A DNA stretch of 24,392 bases, taken from Pseudomonadota bacterium. Its GTDB lineage: Bacteria; Pseudomonadota; Alphaproteobacteria; JAAXGF01. Below are positions 14,339 through 22,344 of the stretch, in pieces. Where the stretch lies: NCBI GenBank assembly GCA_022563655.1, contig JADFMW010000009.1, positions 1 through 24,392 on the forward strand, read 5' to 3'. Under the pieces are notes generated by a model, which ran no database searches, was not told the DNA's origin, and saw only the letters and a program-made list of their open reading frames with translations. Every line of letters starts with the position of its first letter. Within the stretch, counting starts at the first letter, position 1. Both the position numbers and the translations under genes were made by a program.

Positions 14339-15214
14339 TCAGTTGAGGATGCCGGCCGAGCGCATCGCCGCTTCGATTCGCTCACGGCTCGCCGGCGTGG
14401 GCTCGACCAGCGGCAGACGGACGGCGGCGCTGCACAGGCCGAGGAGGCTGGCGGCGAACTTCACCGGCGCCGGGCTGGTCTCGATGAACAGCGCCTCGTG
14501 CAGCGGCATCAGCCGCTCCTGCACCGCCAGCGCCTGGTCGTGCTCGCCCGCGTTCCACGCGTTGTGGAGCTTGGCGCACATCGCGGGCGCCACGTTGGCG
14601 GTGACCGAGATGCAGCCGTGGCCGCCGTTCGCCAACAGCGCGAGGCGCGCCGCGTCCTCGCCGCTGAGCTGGCGGAACTCGGGGCCGCAGGCGATCCGCG
14701 TCCTGAGCGGACGCACGGGGTCGTTGGTGGCGTCCTTGACGCCGACGATATGCGGCAGCTTGCTCAGCCGCGCCATGGTCTCGACGCTCATGTCGACGGC
14801 GCAGCGGCCGGGGATGTTGTAGATCACGATGGGCAGCTCGACCGCGTCGTGGATCGCCTTGTAGTGCTGGTAAAGCCCCTCCTGGGTCGGCTTGTTGTAA
14901 TATGGCGTCACCACCAGCGCGCCGTCGGCGCCCGCCTGCTTGGCGTGGCGCGTCAACGAGATGGCCTCGTCGGTGGAGTTCGAGCCGGTGCCCGCGAGCA
15001 CCGGAGCCCGCCGCTTCGCCGCCTCGACGCACAACTCGATCACGCGCTCGTGCTCGGCATGGCTGAGCGTTGGCGACTCGCCCGTCGTCCCGCACGGAAC
15101 CAGGCCGTGCGTCCCTTCCCGGATCTGCCAATCGACGAGCGATTGAAATGCGCCTTCATCGACCGTTCCGTCGCTAAACGGAGTGATGAGCGCAACGTAG
15201 GAACCCTCGAACAT
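14339..15214 (-). CDS. dapA: 4-hydroxy-tetrahydrodipicolinate synthase
   Basis: DapA condenses pyruvate with aspartate semialdehyde, the first committed step to diaminopimelate and lysine. The 291-residue TIM-barrel enzyme has the Schiff-base lysine Lys160 in VGVKDATND, Tyr132 and Arg137 in IYNIPGR, and the tandem threonines 43-44 in PCGTTGESPTL. The frame is open far upstream, but the ATG at 15214 matches the family N-terminus (MFEGSYVALITPF) and follows an AGGAAGGA sequence. It is probably co-transcribed with smpB. It faces a lytic transglycosylase gene across a 169-bp divergent region; a link through cell-wall metabolism is possible but not shown. Confidence 0.96.
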   Translation of the reverse strand: MFEGSYVALITPFSDGTVDEGAFQSLVDWQIREGTHGLVPCGTTGESPTLSHAEHERVIELCVEAAKRRAPVLAGTGSNSTDEAISLTRHAKQAGADGALVVTPYYNKPTQEGLYQHYKAIHDAVELPIVIYNIPGRCAVDMSVETMARLSKLPHIVGVKDATNDPVRPLRTRIACGPEFRQLSGEDAARLALLANGGHGCISVTANVAPAMCAKLHNAWNAGEHDQALAVQERLMPLHEALFIETSPAPVKFAASLLGLCSAAVRLPLVEPTPASRERIEAAMRSAGILN

Positions 15215-15383
15215 CGCTCGATCCTTCCTACCATTGGAATTTCCCCGACCATAGCGAGAGCGGCGCGGCGCGGCAAGCAATGACGGCTTGTGGCCCTGGC
15301 CGGCCGAGTGTAAATGAGTGCGCGCGGACGCTCGTACGGGAGGCCGCGTGAGAGCCGGTAGGACGCCGGCCGGAGGCGAAGCA

Positions 15384-17393
15384 GTGTTTGCGGTGCGCAC
15401 GACCGTTCTCGGACTTCTCGTGGCTGGCGCCATCGCCGGCCGGGCGTACGCCGCCGCCCCATCTCCCGGCGCGGCGGCGCTGCCGCCCGGCGACGGCGCC
15501 ATATACGGCGCCGCGTTCGCCGCGGCCAAGGCGGGCAAGCGGGCAACGGCGTACAGCCTCGCCGCCAAGGGCGGCGATCCCCTGGCGGCCAAGGTGATCG
15601 ACTGGCTGGTGCTCTCGCGGGCGCGGGCCCTGCCCCGGTTCGCGGAGTTCGCAAACTTTATCGAGAACAACCCGGACTGGCCCAGCCTCGACGAGCTGCG
15701 CCGCCGCGCCGCCGCGGCGATCGACGGCACCGTCAGCGACCAGCGCATCTTCGCTTGGTTCGCCGCGAACCCGCCGCTGACCGGCCTCGGCCGCCTCCGG
15801 CTGGCGGAAGCGCACCTGCGCGCCGGCAACGCCGAGACGGCGACGACGCTGCTGCGCGGCGCCTGGGTCAGCGGCGATTTCACCCGCAGCGAAGAACAGG
15901 CGTTCCTCGCGCGCCACCGCAAGCGCCTGCGGCGCGAGGACCACGTCGCGCGGCTCGACCGGCTGCTGTGGGACGGCCGCCGCTCCGCCGCCCGCCGGAT
16001 GCTACGCCGGGTCGAGGCCGGGCAACGCGCGCTGGGCGAGGCGCGCATCAGGCTGATGAGCGGCGCCGGCGGAGTCGACGCCGCCATCGCCCGGGTGCCG
16101 GCAAGCCTGCGCGACCACCCCGGGCTGCTGTTCGAGCGGCTGCGTTGGCGCCGGCGCCACCAGTTGAGCGCGAGCGCCCGCGAGATTCTCGCCGCGCCGC
16201 CCGATGACCTGGTGCGCCCCGCGGCGTGGTGGCGCGAATCCCACATCCAATCGCGCAGGGCGGTGCAAGAAGGACTGATCTCCATAGCCTACCGGCTGGC
16301 CAGCGAGCACCGCCAGACGGCGGCCCTGCCGCGGGCGCAGGCCGAGTGGCTCGCCGGCTGGATCGCGCTGCGTTTTCTCGCCGACCCGGACCGCGCGTAT
16401 GCCCATTTCACCGCCTTGCACGACGGCGTGCGCTATTCCATCAGCGTCGCCCGCGCCGCCTACTGGGCCGGGCGCGCCGCCGCCGCGGCGGGCAACCAAT
16501 CGACCGCGCGCGCGTGGTACGAATGGGCCGCCGAGCACACCACCACCTATTACGGCCAGCTTGCCCTGGCGGCGATTGACGCGCGCCAGCCCCTGGCGCT
16601 GCCCGAGGAGCCGGCCGTGAGCGACGAGGACGCCGAGTTCGTGAACGGCCACGTGCTCACGCGGGTGATGCGCCTGTTGGCCGACGCCGGTGAGCGCAAG
16701 CTGATGCGCCCGTTCGTGCTGCGCCTCCTCGACCTCGCCGGCAGCCCCGGCCGGCGTGGCTCGGTGGCGGCGATGGCGGTGGCCGTCGGCCGCACCGACC
16801 TCGGCCTGGTGGTCGCCCGCCGCTTGGCCCGCGAAGGCTTGATCCTCACGGCGCAGGGCTACCCGCTGGCGCCCCTGCCGCCCGACCGGGGCCAGCCGCC
16901 AGCCATCGAGCCGGCGCTGGTGCTCGCCATGACGCGCCAGGAGAGCGGGTTCGACGGCAAGGCCGTCAGCCGCGCCGGCGCGCGCGGCCTGATGCAGCTC
17001 ATGCCACGCACCGCGCACGCCGTCGCCCGCCGCCTCAAACTGCCCTACAGCAGAAGCCGCCTCACCACCGACCACATCTACAACCTCACCCTGGGGCGAG
17101 CCTACGTTAGGGACCTGATCGAGGGCTATGACGGCTCCTACGTCCTTGCCCTGGCGGCGTACAACGCCGGGCCTGGGCGCGTGCGAAGCTGGATCAGGGA
17201 CTACGGCGACCCGCGCGCGGGCAAGCTCGACATCATCGATTGGGTCGAGCTGATCCCGCTGCCGGAGACGCGCAACTACATCCAGCGCGTGCTCGAGGCG
17301 GTGACCGTTTACCGCCGCGTTCTCGGCCAGCCGGCGCCGGCGCACAGCCTCGCCCTCGACCTCAAGCGCGGCGTCAAGGCGCCGCCCAGCTAG
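15384..17393 (+). CDS. Soluble lytic murein transglycosylase (Slt family), exported
   Basis: Such enzymes cut the glycan strand of peptidoglycan, forming 1,6-anhydro-muramyl ends, in the periplasm. From the GTG at 15384 the protein has 669 residues and begins with a signal peptide (MFAVRTTVLGLLVAGAIAGRAYA). This start follows GGAGG with 7-base spacing; the open frame begins 22 codons earlier. A long alpha-helical, TPR-like region (about 40-490) forms the ring-shaped part typical of Slt70. The C-terminal SLT domain has the catalytic Glu520 in MTRQESGFD, then SRAGARGLMQLMP, LAAYNAGPGRV and LIPLPETRNYIQRVLE. It is transcribed away from dapA. Confidence 0.93.
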   Translation: MFAVRTTVLGLLVAGAIAGRAYAAAPSPGAAALPPGDGAIYGAAFAAAKAGKRATAYSLAAKGGDPLAAKVIDWLVLSRARALPRFAEFANFIENNPDWPSLDELRRRAAAAIDGTVSDQRIFAWFAANPPLTGLGRLRLAEAHLRAGNAETATTLLRGAWVSGDFTRSEEQAFLARHRKRLRREDHVARLDRLLWDGRRSAARRMLRRVEAGQRALGEARIRLMSGAGGVDAAIARVPASLRDHPGLLFERLRWRRRHQLSASAREILAAPPDDLVRPAAWWRESHIQSRRAVQEGLISIAYRLASEHRQTAALPRAQAEWLAGWIALRFLADPDRAYAHFTALHDGVRYSISVARAAYWAGRAAAAAGNQSTARAWYEWAAEHTTTYYGQLALAAIDARQPLALPEEPAVSDEDAEFVNGHVLTRVMRLLADAGERKLMRPFVLRLLDLAGSPGRRGSVAAMAVAVGRTDLGLVVARRLAREGLILTAQGYPLAPLPPDRGQPPAIEPALVLAMTRQESGFDGKAVSRAGARGLMQLMPRTAHAVARRLKLPYSRSRLTTDHIYNLTLGRAYVRDLIEGYDGSYVLALAAYNAGPGRVRSWIRDYGDPRAGKLDIIDWVELIPLPETRNYIQRVLEAVTVYRRVLGQPAPAHSLALDLKRGVKAPPS

Positions 17394-17429
17394 GCCCGCC
17401 CCTGGGCCGCAACAACCGGAGACAACGCA

Positions 17430-18116
17430 ATGGCGAACCAGCAATTCACGGACATCGGCGCCTGCGTGTTCGACGCCTACGGCACCCTGTTCGACGTCCA
17501 CTCGGCGGCGGCGCGCTGCCGCGACGACCTCGGCGAGAAGGCCGACGCCGTGTCGCAGGCCTGGCGCGTCAGGCAGCTCGAGTACACTTGGCTGCGCAGC
17601 CTGATGGGGCGGCACGCCGACTTCTGGCGGGTCACGGGCGACGCCCTCGACTACGCGCTCGAGGCCCACGGCATCGACGACGCGGCACTGCGCGACCGCC
17701 TCATGGACTGCTACCTCGAGCTCGACGCCTACCCCGATGTCAAGGATGCCCTCGAGCGCCTCAAGGGCGCCGGCCTCAAATGCGCGATCCTGTCCAACGG
17801 CTCGCCCGACATGCTCGAGTCGGCGGCGCGCGGCGCCGGCATCGCCGGCCTGTTCGACGCGCTGCTGTCGGTCGAGGACGTTGGCATTTATAAGCCGCAC
17901 CCTTCCGTCTACCAGCTCGCGGTCGACCGCCTCGGCGTCGCCGCCGAGCGCATCGCGTTCCAGTCGTCGAACGGGTTCGACGCCTGCGGCGCCGCGTCGT
18001 TCGGCTTCCGCGTTGCCTGGGTCAATCGCTTCGGCCAGCAGCCCGAGCGCCTGCCGGGCACCGCCGACGCCGAGCTCGCGAGCCTCGCCGAGCTGCCGGC
18101 GCTGCTGGGGCTTTAG
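17430..18116 (+). CDS. Haloacid dehalogenase, type II (L-2-haloacid dehalogenase-like)
   Basis: Type II L-2-haloacid dehalogenases hydrolyse 2-haloacids to 2-hydroxyacids through an aspartyl ester. The 228-residue HAD protein has nucleophile Asp15 and Thr19 in VFDAYGTLFDV, an arginine in AWRVRQLEY, the SLMGRHADFWRVT box, the serine-asparagine motif ILSNGSP, the lysine in GIYKPHPSVYQLA, and FQSSNGFDACGA with the final Ser, Asn and Asp. All residues known to matter in this family appear present, so true dehalogenase activity is plausible. The natural substrate is unknown. The ATG at 17430 follows GGAG. An ammonia-lyase gene starts 3 bp after the stop, suggesting an operon. Confidence 0.9.
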   Translation: MANQQFTDIGACVFDAYGTLFDVHSAAARCRDDLGEKADAVSQAWRVRQLEYTWLRSLMGRHADFWRVTGDALDYALEAHGIDDAALRDRLMDCYLELDAYPDVKDALERLKGAGLKCAILSNGSPDMLESAARGAGIAGLFDALLSVEDVGIYKPHPSVYQLAVDRLGVAAERIAFQSSNGFDACGAASFGFRVAWVNRFGQQPERLPGTADAELASLAELPALLGL

Positions 18117-18119
18117 CGC

Positions 18120-19115
18120 GTGGCCAGCGGCGATTTGCCCACCTTCGCCGACGTGCAAGCCGCGGCCGAGCGGCTGCGCGGCCACGCGGTGGTGACGCCG
18201 CTGCTCGAATCGCCCCTGCTCAACGAGGAGCTCGGCGTCCGCGTGCTGGTCAAGGCCGAGGCGTTGCAGCGCACCGGATCGTTCAAGTTCCGCGGCGCCT
18301 ACAACCACATCAGCCAGCTCTCGCAAGCCGCTCGCAAGCGCGGCGTGGTCGCCTACTCGTCGGGCAATCACGCCCAGGGCGTCGCGGCGGCGGCGCGTCT
18401 CGCCGGCGCCCCGGCGCTGATCGTGATGCCCGCCGACGCGCCCGCGGTGAAGCTGAACAACACCCGCGCCTGGGGCGCCGAGGTGGTGCTCTACGACCGC
18501 GATCGCGAATCGCGCGAAGAGCTCGCCGGGCGCATTGCCGAGGAGCGGGGGCTGGTGCTGGTGCCGCCCTACGATCACCCCTTGATCATCGCCGGCCAGG
18601 GCACCGGCGGCCTCGAGATCGCCGAGCAGGCGGCGGCGCTGGGCGCCGAGATCGACGCCGTTCTGGCGCCGTGCGGCGGCGGCGGGCTGATCTCCGGCTG
18701 CGCGCTGGCGCTGGCCGAGCGGGCGCCCAGGGCCGCGATCTACGCGGTCGAGCCCGAGAGCTTCGACGACACCACGCGCTCGCTCGCCGCCGGCGCCCGG
18801 CAGCGCATACGCCCCGGCGTCCAATCGTTTTGCGACGCGCTGCTGGCGCCGATGCCGGGCGAGCTGACCTTCGCCATCAACCGCAAGCTCCTGGCCGGCG
18901 GCCTGGTGGTCAGCGACGACGAGGTGGCGCGGGCCATGCGCCTCGCCTTCGTCCACCTCAAGCTGGTGCTCGAGCCCGGCGGGGCGGTGGCGCTGGCGGC
19001 GGTCGCGGCCGAGAAGCTCGACTGCCGCGGCAAGACGGTCGTGGTCGTGGCCTCGGGCGGCAACGTCGACGCGGATACCTTCGCCGCCGCGCTCAGCCGC
19101 GCCGCCGACGGCTGA
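18120..19115 (+). CDS. PLP-dependent threonine/serine ammonia-lyase family enzyme
   Basis: This is a fold-type II PLP enzyme of the threonine dehydratase/serine racemase group. The 331-residue protein has the PLP lysine Lys56 in RTGSFKFRGAYN, the substrate loop YSSGNHAQGVA, and the glycine-rich phosphate loop CGGGGLISG. There is no C-terminal ACT-like regulatory domain, so it resembles catabolic threonine dehydratase, serine racemase or threo-3-hydroxyaspartate ammonia-lyase rather than biosynthetic IlvA. Which substrate it uses cannot be decided from sequence alone. The GTG start at 18120 lies 3 bp after the dehalogenase stop. Its own stop is 5 bp from the end of the convergent mscS-type gene. 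Confidence 0.88.
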   Translation: MASGDLPTFADVQAAAERLRGHAVVTPLLESPLLNEELGVRVLVKAEALQRTGSFKFRGAYNHISQLSQAARKRGVVAYSSGNHAQGVAAAARLAGAPALIVMPADAPAVKLNNTRAWGAEVVLYDRDRESREELAGRIAEERGLVLVPPYDHPLIIAGQGTGGLEIAEQAAALGAEIDAVLAPCGGGGLISGCALALAERAPRAAIYAVEPESFDDTTRSLAAGARQRIRPGVQSFCDALLAPMPGELTFAINRKLLAGGLVVSDDEVARAMRLAFVHLKLVLEPGGAVALAAVAAEKLDCRGKTVVVVASGGNVDADTFAAALSRAADG

Positions 19116-19120
19116 TGGGG

Positions 19121-20296
19121 TCAGCTGTCGCCCCCCCCTTCGGCGGCGGGGGCTTTGTCGTCCGGTGACGCGCCGGCGCCGGCCACCGCTGGTCGGCGGC
19201 GGCGCGCGGCCTCGGGTAAGTCGGCGCTCGGGCGCTGTGGCGCGGCCTCGCCGCGCTCGACGATCAGGGTCTGCGTCGGGTAGGCGAACTCGATGCCGTC
19301 GGCCTCGAAGCGGCGCAGGATGGCCAGGTTGATCGCGTGCTGAGTATCCGCGTAGGCCGCGTAGTCCGGCACCTTGACGTAGTAGACGAACTCGAAGTTG
19401 AGCGAGAAGTCGCCGAACGCCTTGAAATGCCCGCGGTCGAAGCGGGCGTTGGGCTGGGCCTCGATGATCTCGCGCACCACGCCGGGGATCGCCTCGATGG
19501 TGTCGGGGGGCGTCTGGTAGACCACGCCCAGGTTGAAGAGGATGCGGCGCTCGAACATCTTCTTGTAGTTGCGCACGCGGCTTCGCAACAGATCGTCGTT
19601 GGAGAAGACGATGAGCTCTCCCGACAGCGCCCGCACCCTCGTGGTCTTCAGGCCGATACGCTCGATCGTGCCCACCTGTTCGTCGACGATGATGAAGTCG
19701 CCGACTTCGAACGGCCGGTCGAGAACGATCGAGAGCGAGGCGAACAGGTCGCCGAGGATGTTCTGGGTCGCCAGCGCGACGGCCACGCCGCCGATGCCGA
19801 GGCCGGCGATCAGCGCGGTGACGTCGATGCCGAGGGTATCGAGCGCCATGAGCACCACCACGCTCCACACAACGATCCGGGCGGGCGTGCGGAGCACGCC
19901 GAGCGCCGTCGCGCCAGCCGCGTTCTCGGCCGCTCTTCGCTTGACATGATGCAAGACCCACTCGGAGACGATGCGGCTGCCCCAAAGCCCCGCCTGAAGC
20001 AGCAGGGCGACGGTCATCACCGAAGCGGCGAGCCGTCCAAGCTCGGGGGGCAAGGTAAGAAAGTACCTCCCCGCGTAGAGGCCGAGGATCACCAGGAACC
20101 AAAGCTTGGTTTGCGTGATCAGCTCTAAGACGAGATCGTCGAGGCGGGTCTCGGTCTTGCCGACCATCGCCGCCAAGCGCCTTCCGAGGGTGCCGCGCAC
20201 CGCGCGCAAGGCGAGCGTGGCGACGACCGCGACGGCGAGCGCGGCCAGCCACGCCAATAGCGTGTTGCCGTAGAAGGTGAAGTTGAAGACGTTCAT
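19121..20296 (-). CDS. MscS-family mechanosensitive ion channel
   Basis: MscS-type channels open under membrane tension and release solutes on hypo-osmotic shock. The 391-residue protein has four predicted membrane segments (about 12-32, 63-82, 89-108, 138-158), then the pore-lining helix and beta-domain signature GIGGVAVALATQNILGD, LFASLSIVLDRPFEVGDFI and VGTIERIGLKTTRVR (about 168-225). The alpha/beta domain follows (VYYVKVPDYAAYADTQHAIN). The last 40 residues are a low-complexity, Pro/Ala-rich cytoplasmic tail. The start is ATG at 20296. It is divergent from the cysteine synthase gene across 193 bp in which I recognise no clear promoter. Confidence 0.93.
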   Translation of the reverse strand: MNVFNFTFYGNTLLAWLAALAVAVVATLALRAVRGTLGRRLAAMVGKTETRLDDLVLELITQTKLWFLVILGLYAGRYFLTLPPELGRLAASVMTVALLLQAGLWGSRIVSEWVLHHVKRRAAENAAGATALGVLRTPARIVVWSVVVLMALDTLGIDVTALIAGLGIGGVAVALATQNILGDLFASLSIVLDRPFEVGDFIIVDEQVGTIERIGLKTTRVRALSGELIVFSNDDLLRSRVRNYKKMFERRILFNLGVVYQTPPDTIEAIPGVVREIIEAQPNARFDRGHFKAFGDFSLNFEFVYYVKVPDYAAYADTQHAINLAILRRFEADGIEFAYPTQTLIVERGEAAPQRPSADLPEAARRRRPAVAGAGASPDDKAPAAEGGGDS

Positions 20297-20489
20297 CCTA
20301 GGTCGAGCCCCCGCCCCGCCATGCCATCATGCATCCCGCGGACCATTCAATACACAGCCCGGGGAGCGCGCACCAAGGTATTTTCCCTAAGCCCGCGGCA
20401 CAACCCCCGGCGGGCTGCGCTTGATCGCCGCCGCGCGCGCCGCTAGTCTTCAGCCCGGCCTCATCAACCCCCTTGCCGGCTTGGCTTCG

Positions 20490-21494
20490 ATGGACGCTCG
20501 CGACGGATTCTGCGCCCTCATCGGCAACACCCCCCTGGTGCGGCTCGCACGCGCCTCCGAGGAAACCGGCTGCGAGATCCTGGGCAAGGCCGAGTTCCTC
20601 AACCCCGGCCAGTCGGTCAAGGACCGCGCCGCGCTGTACATCGTGCGCGACGCCGAGGAGCGCGGCGTGCTCAAGCCCGGCGGGGTGATCGTCGAGGGCA
20701 CCGCCGGCAACACCGGCATCGGCCTGGCGCTGGTCGGCAACGCGCTGGGCTACCGCACCGTGATCGTCATGCCCGAGACCCAGAGCCAGGAGAAGAAGGA
20801 CATGCTGCGCCTGTGCGGCGCCGATTTGCGGCTGGTCCCGGCGGTGCCCTACGCCAACCCCGACAACTACGTCAAGTATTCGGGGCGCCTCGCCGACGAG
20901 CTCGCGGCCAGCGAGCCGAACGGCGCGATCTGGACCAACCAGTGGGACAACCTCGCCAACCGGCGCGCCCACTACGAGGGCACCGGACCCGAGATCTGGC
21001 GCCAGACCGACGGCAAGGTCGACGCCTTCGTCTCGGCGATCGGCACCGGCGGCACCATCTCCGGGGTCGGCATGGCGCTCAAGGAGCGCAATCCGGACGT
21101 CAGGATCGTGCTCGCCGACCCCCACGGCGCGTCGATGTACAACTGGTTCGCCCACGGCGAGCTCAAGTCCGAGGGCGACTCGGTCACCGAGGGCATCGGC
21201 CTCGGCCGCGTCACCGCGAACGTCGACGGCGCGCCGGTCGACGACCAATACCGGATCAGCGACCGGTCGGCGCTCGAGGTGCTGTTCGACCTGGCGGAGA
21301 ACGAGGGGCTTGTCCTCGGCGGCTCGACCGGCATCAACGTCGCCGGCGCCATCCTGGCGGCGCGCGCGCTGGGTCCGGGCCACGTCGTCGTGACGATGCT
21401 GTGCGACTACGGCGACCGCTACCAGAGCAAGCTCTATAACCCGGCGTTCCTGCGCGAGAAGGGCCTGCCGGTCCCGCCCTGGCTCGACCAGTAA
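20490..21494 (+). CDS. cysK: Cysteine synthase (O-acetylserine sulfhydrylase family)
   Basis: The enzyme makes cysteine from O-acetylserine and sulfide with PLP. The 334-residue protein, counted from the ATG at 20490, has the PLP lysine Lys44 in NPGQSVKDRAA, the substrate-binding loop VEGTAGNTGIGLA, the phosphate loop AIGTGGTISGVG, and the late segments EGLVLGGSTGINV and MLCDYGDRYQSKLYN. TAGNTG replaces the TSGNTG loop of E. coli CysK, as in a related subgroup. A TTG at 20421 would add 23 residues; the ATG sits directly before the conserved DGFCALIGNTPLVRL, so it is preferred. Cystathionine beta-synthase-like activity cannot be excluded. The stop codon abuts a 21-bp inverted-repeat element. 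Confidence 0.88.
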   Translation: MDARDGFCALIGNTPLVRLARASEETGCEILGKAEFLNPGQSVKDRAALYIVRDAEERGVLKPGGVIVEGTAGNTGIGLALVGNALGYRTVIVMPETQSQEKKDMLRLCGADLRLVPAVPYANPDNYVKYSGRLADELAASEPNGAIWTNQWDNLANRRAHYEGTGPEIWRQTDGKVDAFVSAIGTGGTISGVGMALKERNPDVRIVLADPHGASMYNWFAHGELKSEGDSVTEGIGLGRVTANVDGAPVDDQYRISDRSALEVLFDLAENEGLVLGGSTGINVAGAILAARALGPGHVVVTMLCDYGDRYQSKLYNPAFLREKGLPVPPWLDQ

Positions 21495-21583
21495 AAATGG
21501 GGTCAGACTCCATTTTTCGGGCGGAAACGGTAACCCACTGATTTATTGCGATAAAATGAAATAAATGGAGTCTGACCCCATTT
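21495..21583. repeat. Inverted-repeat element after cysK, REP-doublet-like
   Basis: Two perfect 21-bp reverse-complementary arms lie at 21495-21515 and 21563-21583, separated by 47 AT-rich bases. Each arm is itself a near-palindrome (AAATGG...CCATTT around a GTCAGAC core). TGGGGTCAGAC/GTCTGACCCCA units like these are, as I recall, dispersed in many bacterial genomes, sometimes beside REP-associated tyrosine transposases; no transposase is present here. The left arm followed by TTTTT could also terminate cysK transcription. Confidence 0.7.
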
Positions 21584-21601
21584 ATGATGCCATTTATGAT
21601 G
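21578..21601 (+). repeat. 12-bp tandem duplication before alaX
   Basis: CCATTTATGATG occurs twice back to back (21578-21589 and 21590-21601). The first copy overlaps the right arm of the inverted-repeat element. The second ends next to the GGGAGGG ribosome binding site of the following gene. Confidence 0.85.
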
Positions 21602-21611
21602 GGAGGGCGGC

Positions 21612-22322
21612 ATGGAGATGATGTTTCAGGACGACCCCTACGCCAGGAGCTGCGCCGCCGTGGTCGCCGACGCCGCGCCTGAGGGCGTCCGCCTCGACCG
21701 CACCGTGTTCTACCCGGCCGGCGGCGGCCAGCCCGGCGACAGCGGGGTGCTGCGCATCGACGGCGGCGGCGCGATCGAGATCATCGACACGCGCAAGGGT
21801 GCCGAGCCCGGCGACATCCTCCATATTCCGGCTCCCGGCGCCGACCTCCCCACCGCCGGCGCCGAGGTCATCGCCGAGATCGACTGGGAGCGGCGCCACC
21901 GCCTGATGCGCATCCACACGTGCCTTCACCTGCTGTCGGCCGTGGTGCCCTATCCGGTGACCGGCGGCCAGGTGGGCGACGGCAAGGGCCGCCTCGACTT
22001 CGATATCCCCGAAGCGATCCTCGACAAGCAGCGGATCACCGACGAACTCAACCGGCTGATCGCCGAGAACCATCCGGTGCGGCGGCGCTGGATCAGCGAC
22101 GCCGAGCTGGCCGCCCAACCCGAGCTGGTCAAGACCATGTCGGTCAAGCCGCCGAGCGGCCAGGGCCGGGTGCGGCTAATCGAGATCGACGGCGTCGATC
22201 TACAGCCGTGCGGTGGCACCCACGTCGCCTCGACCGGCGAGATCGGCGCCGTCGAGGTACGCAAGATCGAGAAGAAGGGACGGCAGAACCGCCGCGTCGT
22301 CGTCGCCTTCGTCGAGGCGTGA
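21612..22322 (+). CDS. AlaX-type alanyl-tRNA editing protein
   Basis: AlaX proteins hydrolyse mischarged Ser-tRNA(Ala) (or Gly-tRNA(Ala)) in trans, as free homologues of the AlaRS editing domain. The 236-residue protein has the zinc motif HTCLH (His102, His106) and the second pair in PCGGTHV (Cys200, His204). The N-terminal strand VFYPAGGGQPGDSGVL is typical, and a GQVGDGKGRLDFD segment follows the first zinc motif. The ATG at 21612 follows a strong GGGAGGG. Its size fits the longer AlaX type with an N-terminal beta-barrel. The sulfurtransferase gene follows after 22 bp. Confidence 0.92.
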   Translation: MEMMFQDDPYARSCAAVVADAAPEGVRLDRTVFYPAGGGQPGDSGVLRIDGGGAIEIIDTRKGAEPGDILHIPAPGADLPTAGAEVIAEIDWERRHRLMRIHTCLHLLSAVVPYPVTGGQVGDGKGRLDFDIPEAILDKQRITDELNRLIAENHPVRRRWISDAELAAQPELVKTMSVKPPSGQGRVRLIEIDGVDLQPCGGTHVASTGEIGAVEVRKIEKKGRQNRRVVVAFVEA

Positions 22323-22344
22323 CGAGCCCGCCGGCAAGGCCCTA

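Noticed and set aside
15215..16285. Upstream extension of the dapA frame
   Set aside because: The extension is low-complexity Arg/Ser-rich, antisense to slt, and dapA has a clear start with a ribosome binding site at 15214.
17393..17408. Hairpin GGCCC/GGGCC after slt as a terminator
   Set aside because: Five-base stem with no T-run, and the dehalogenase gene with its own ribosome binding site follows closely; support is too thin.
16002..20252. 1416-codon minus-strand open frame
   Set aside because: It is antisense to the Slt, HAD and ammonia-lyase genes and out of frame with the MscS gene; no family motif is present.
19121..20296. Small plus-strand frames inside the MscS gene
   Set aside because: They are shadows; the minus strand encodes a complete MscS-family protein.
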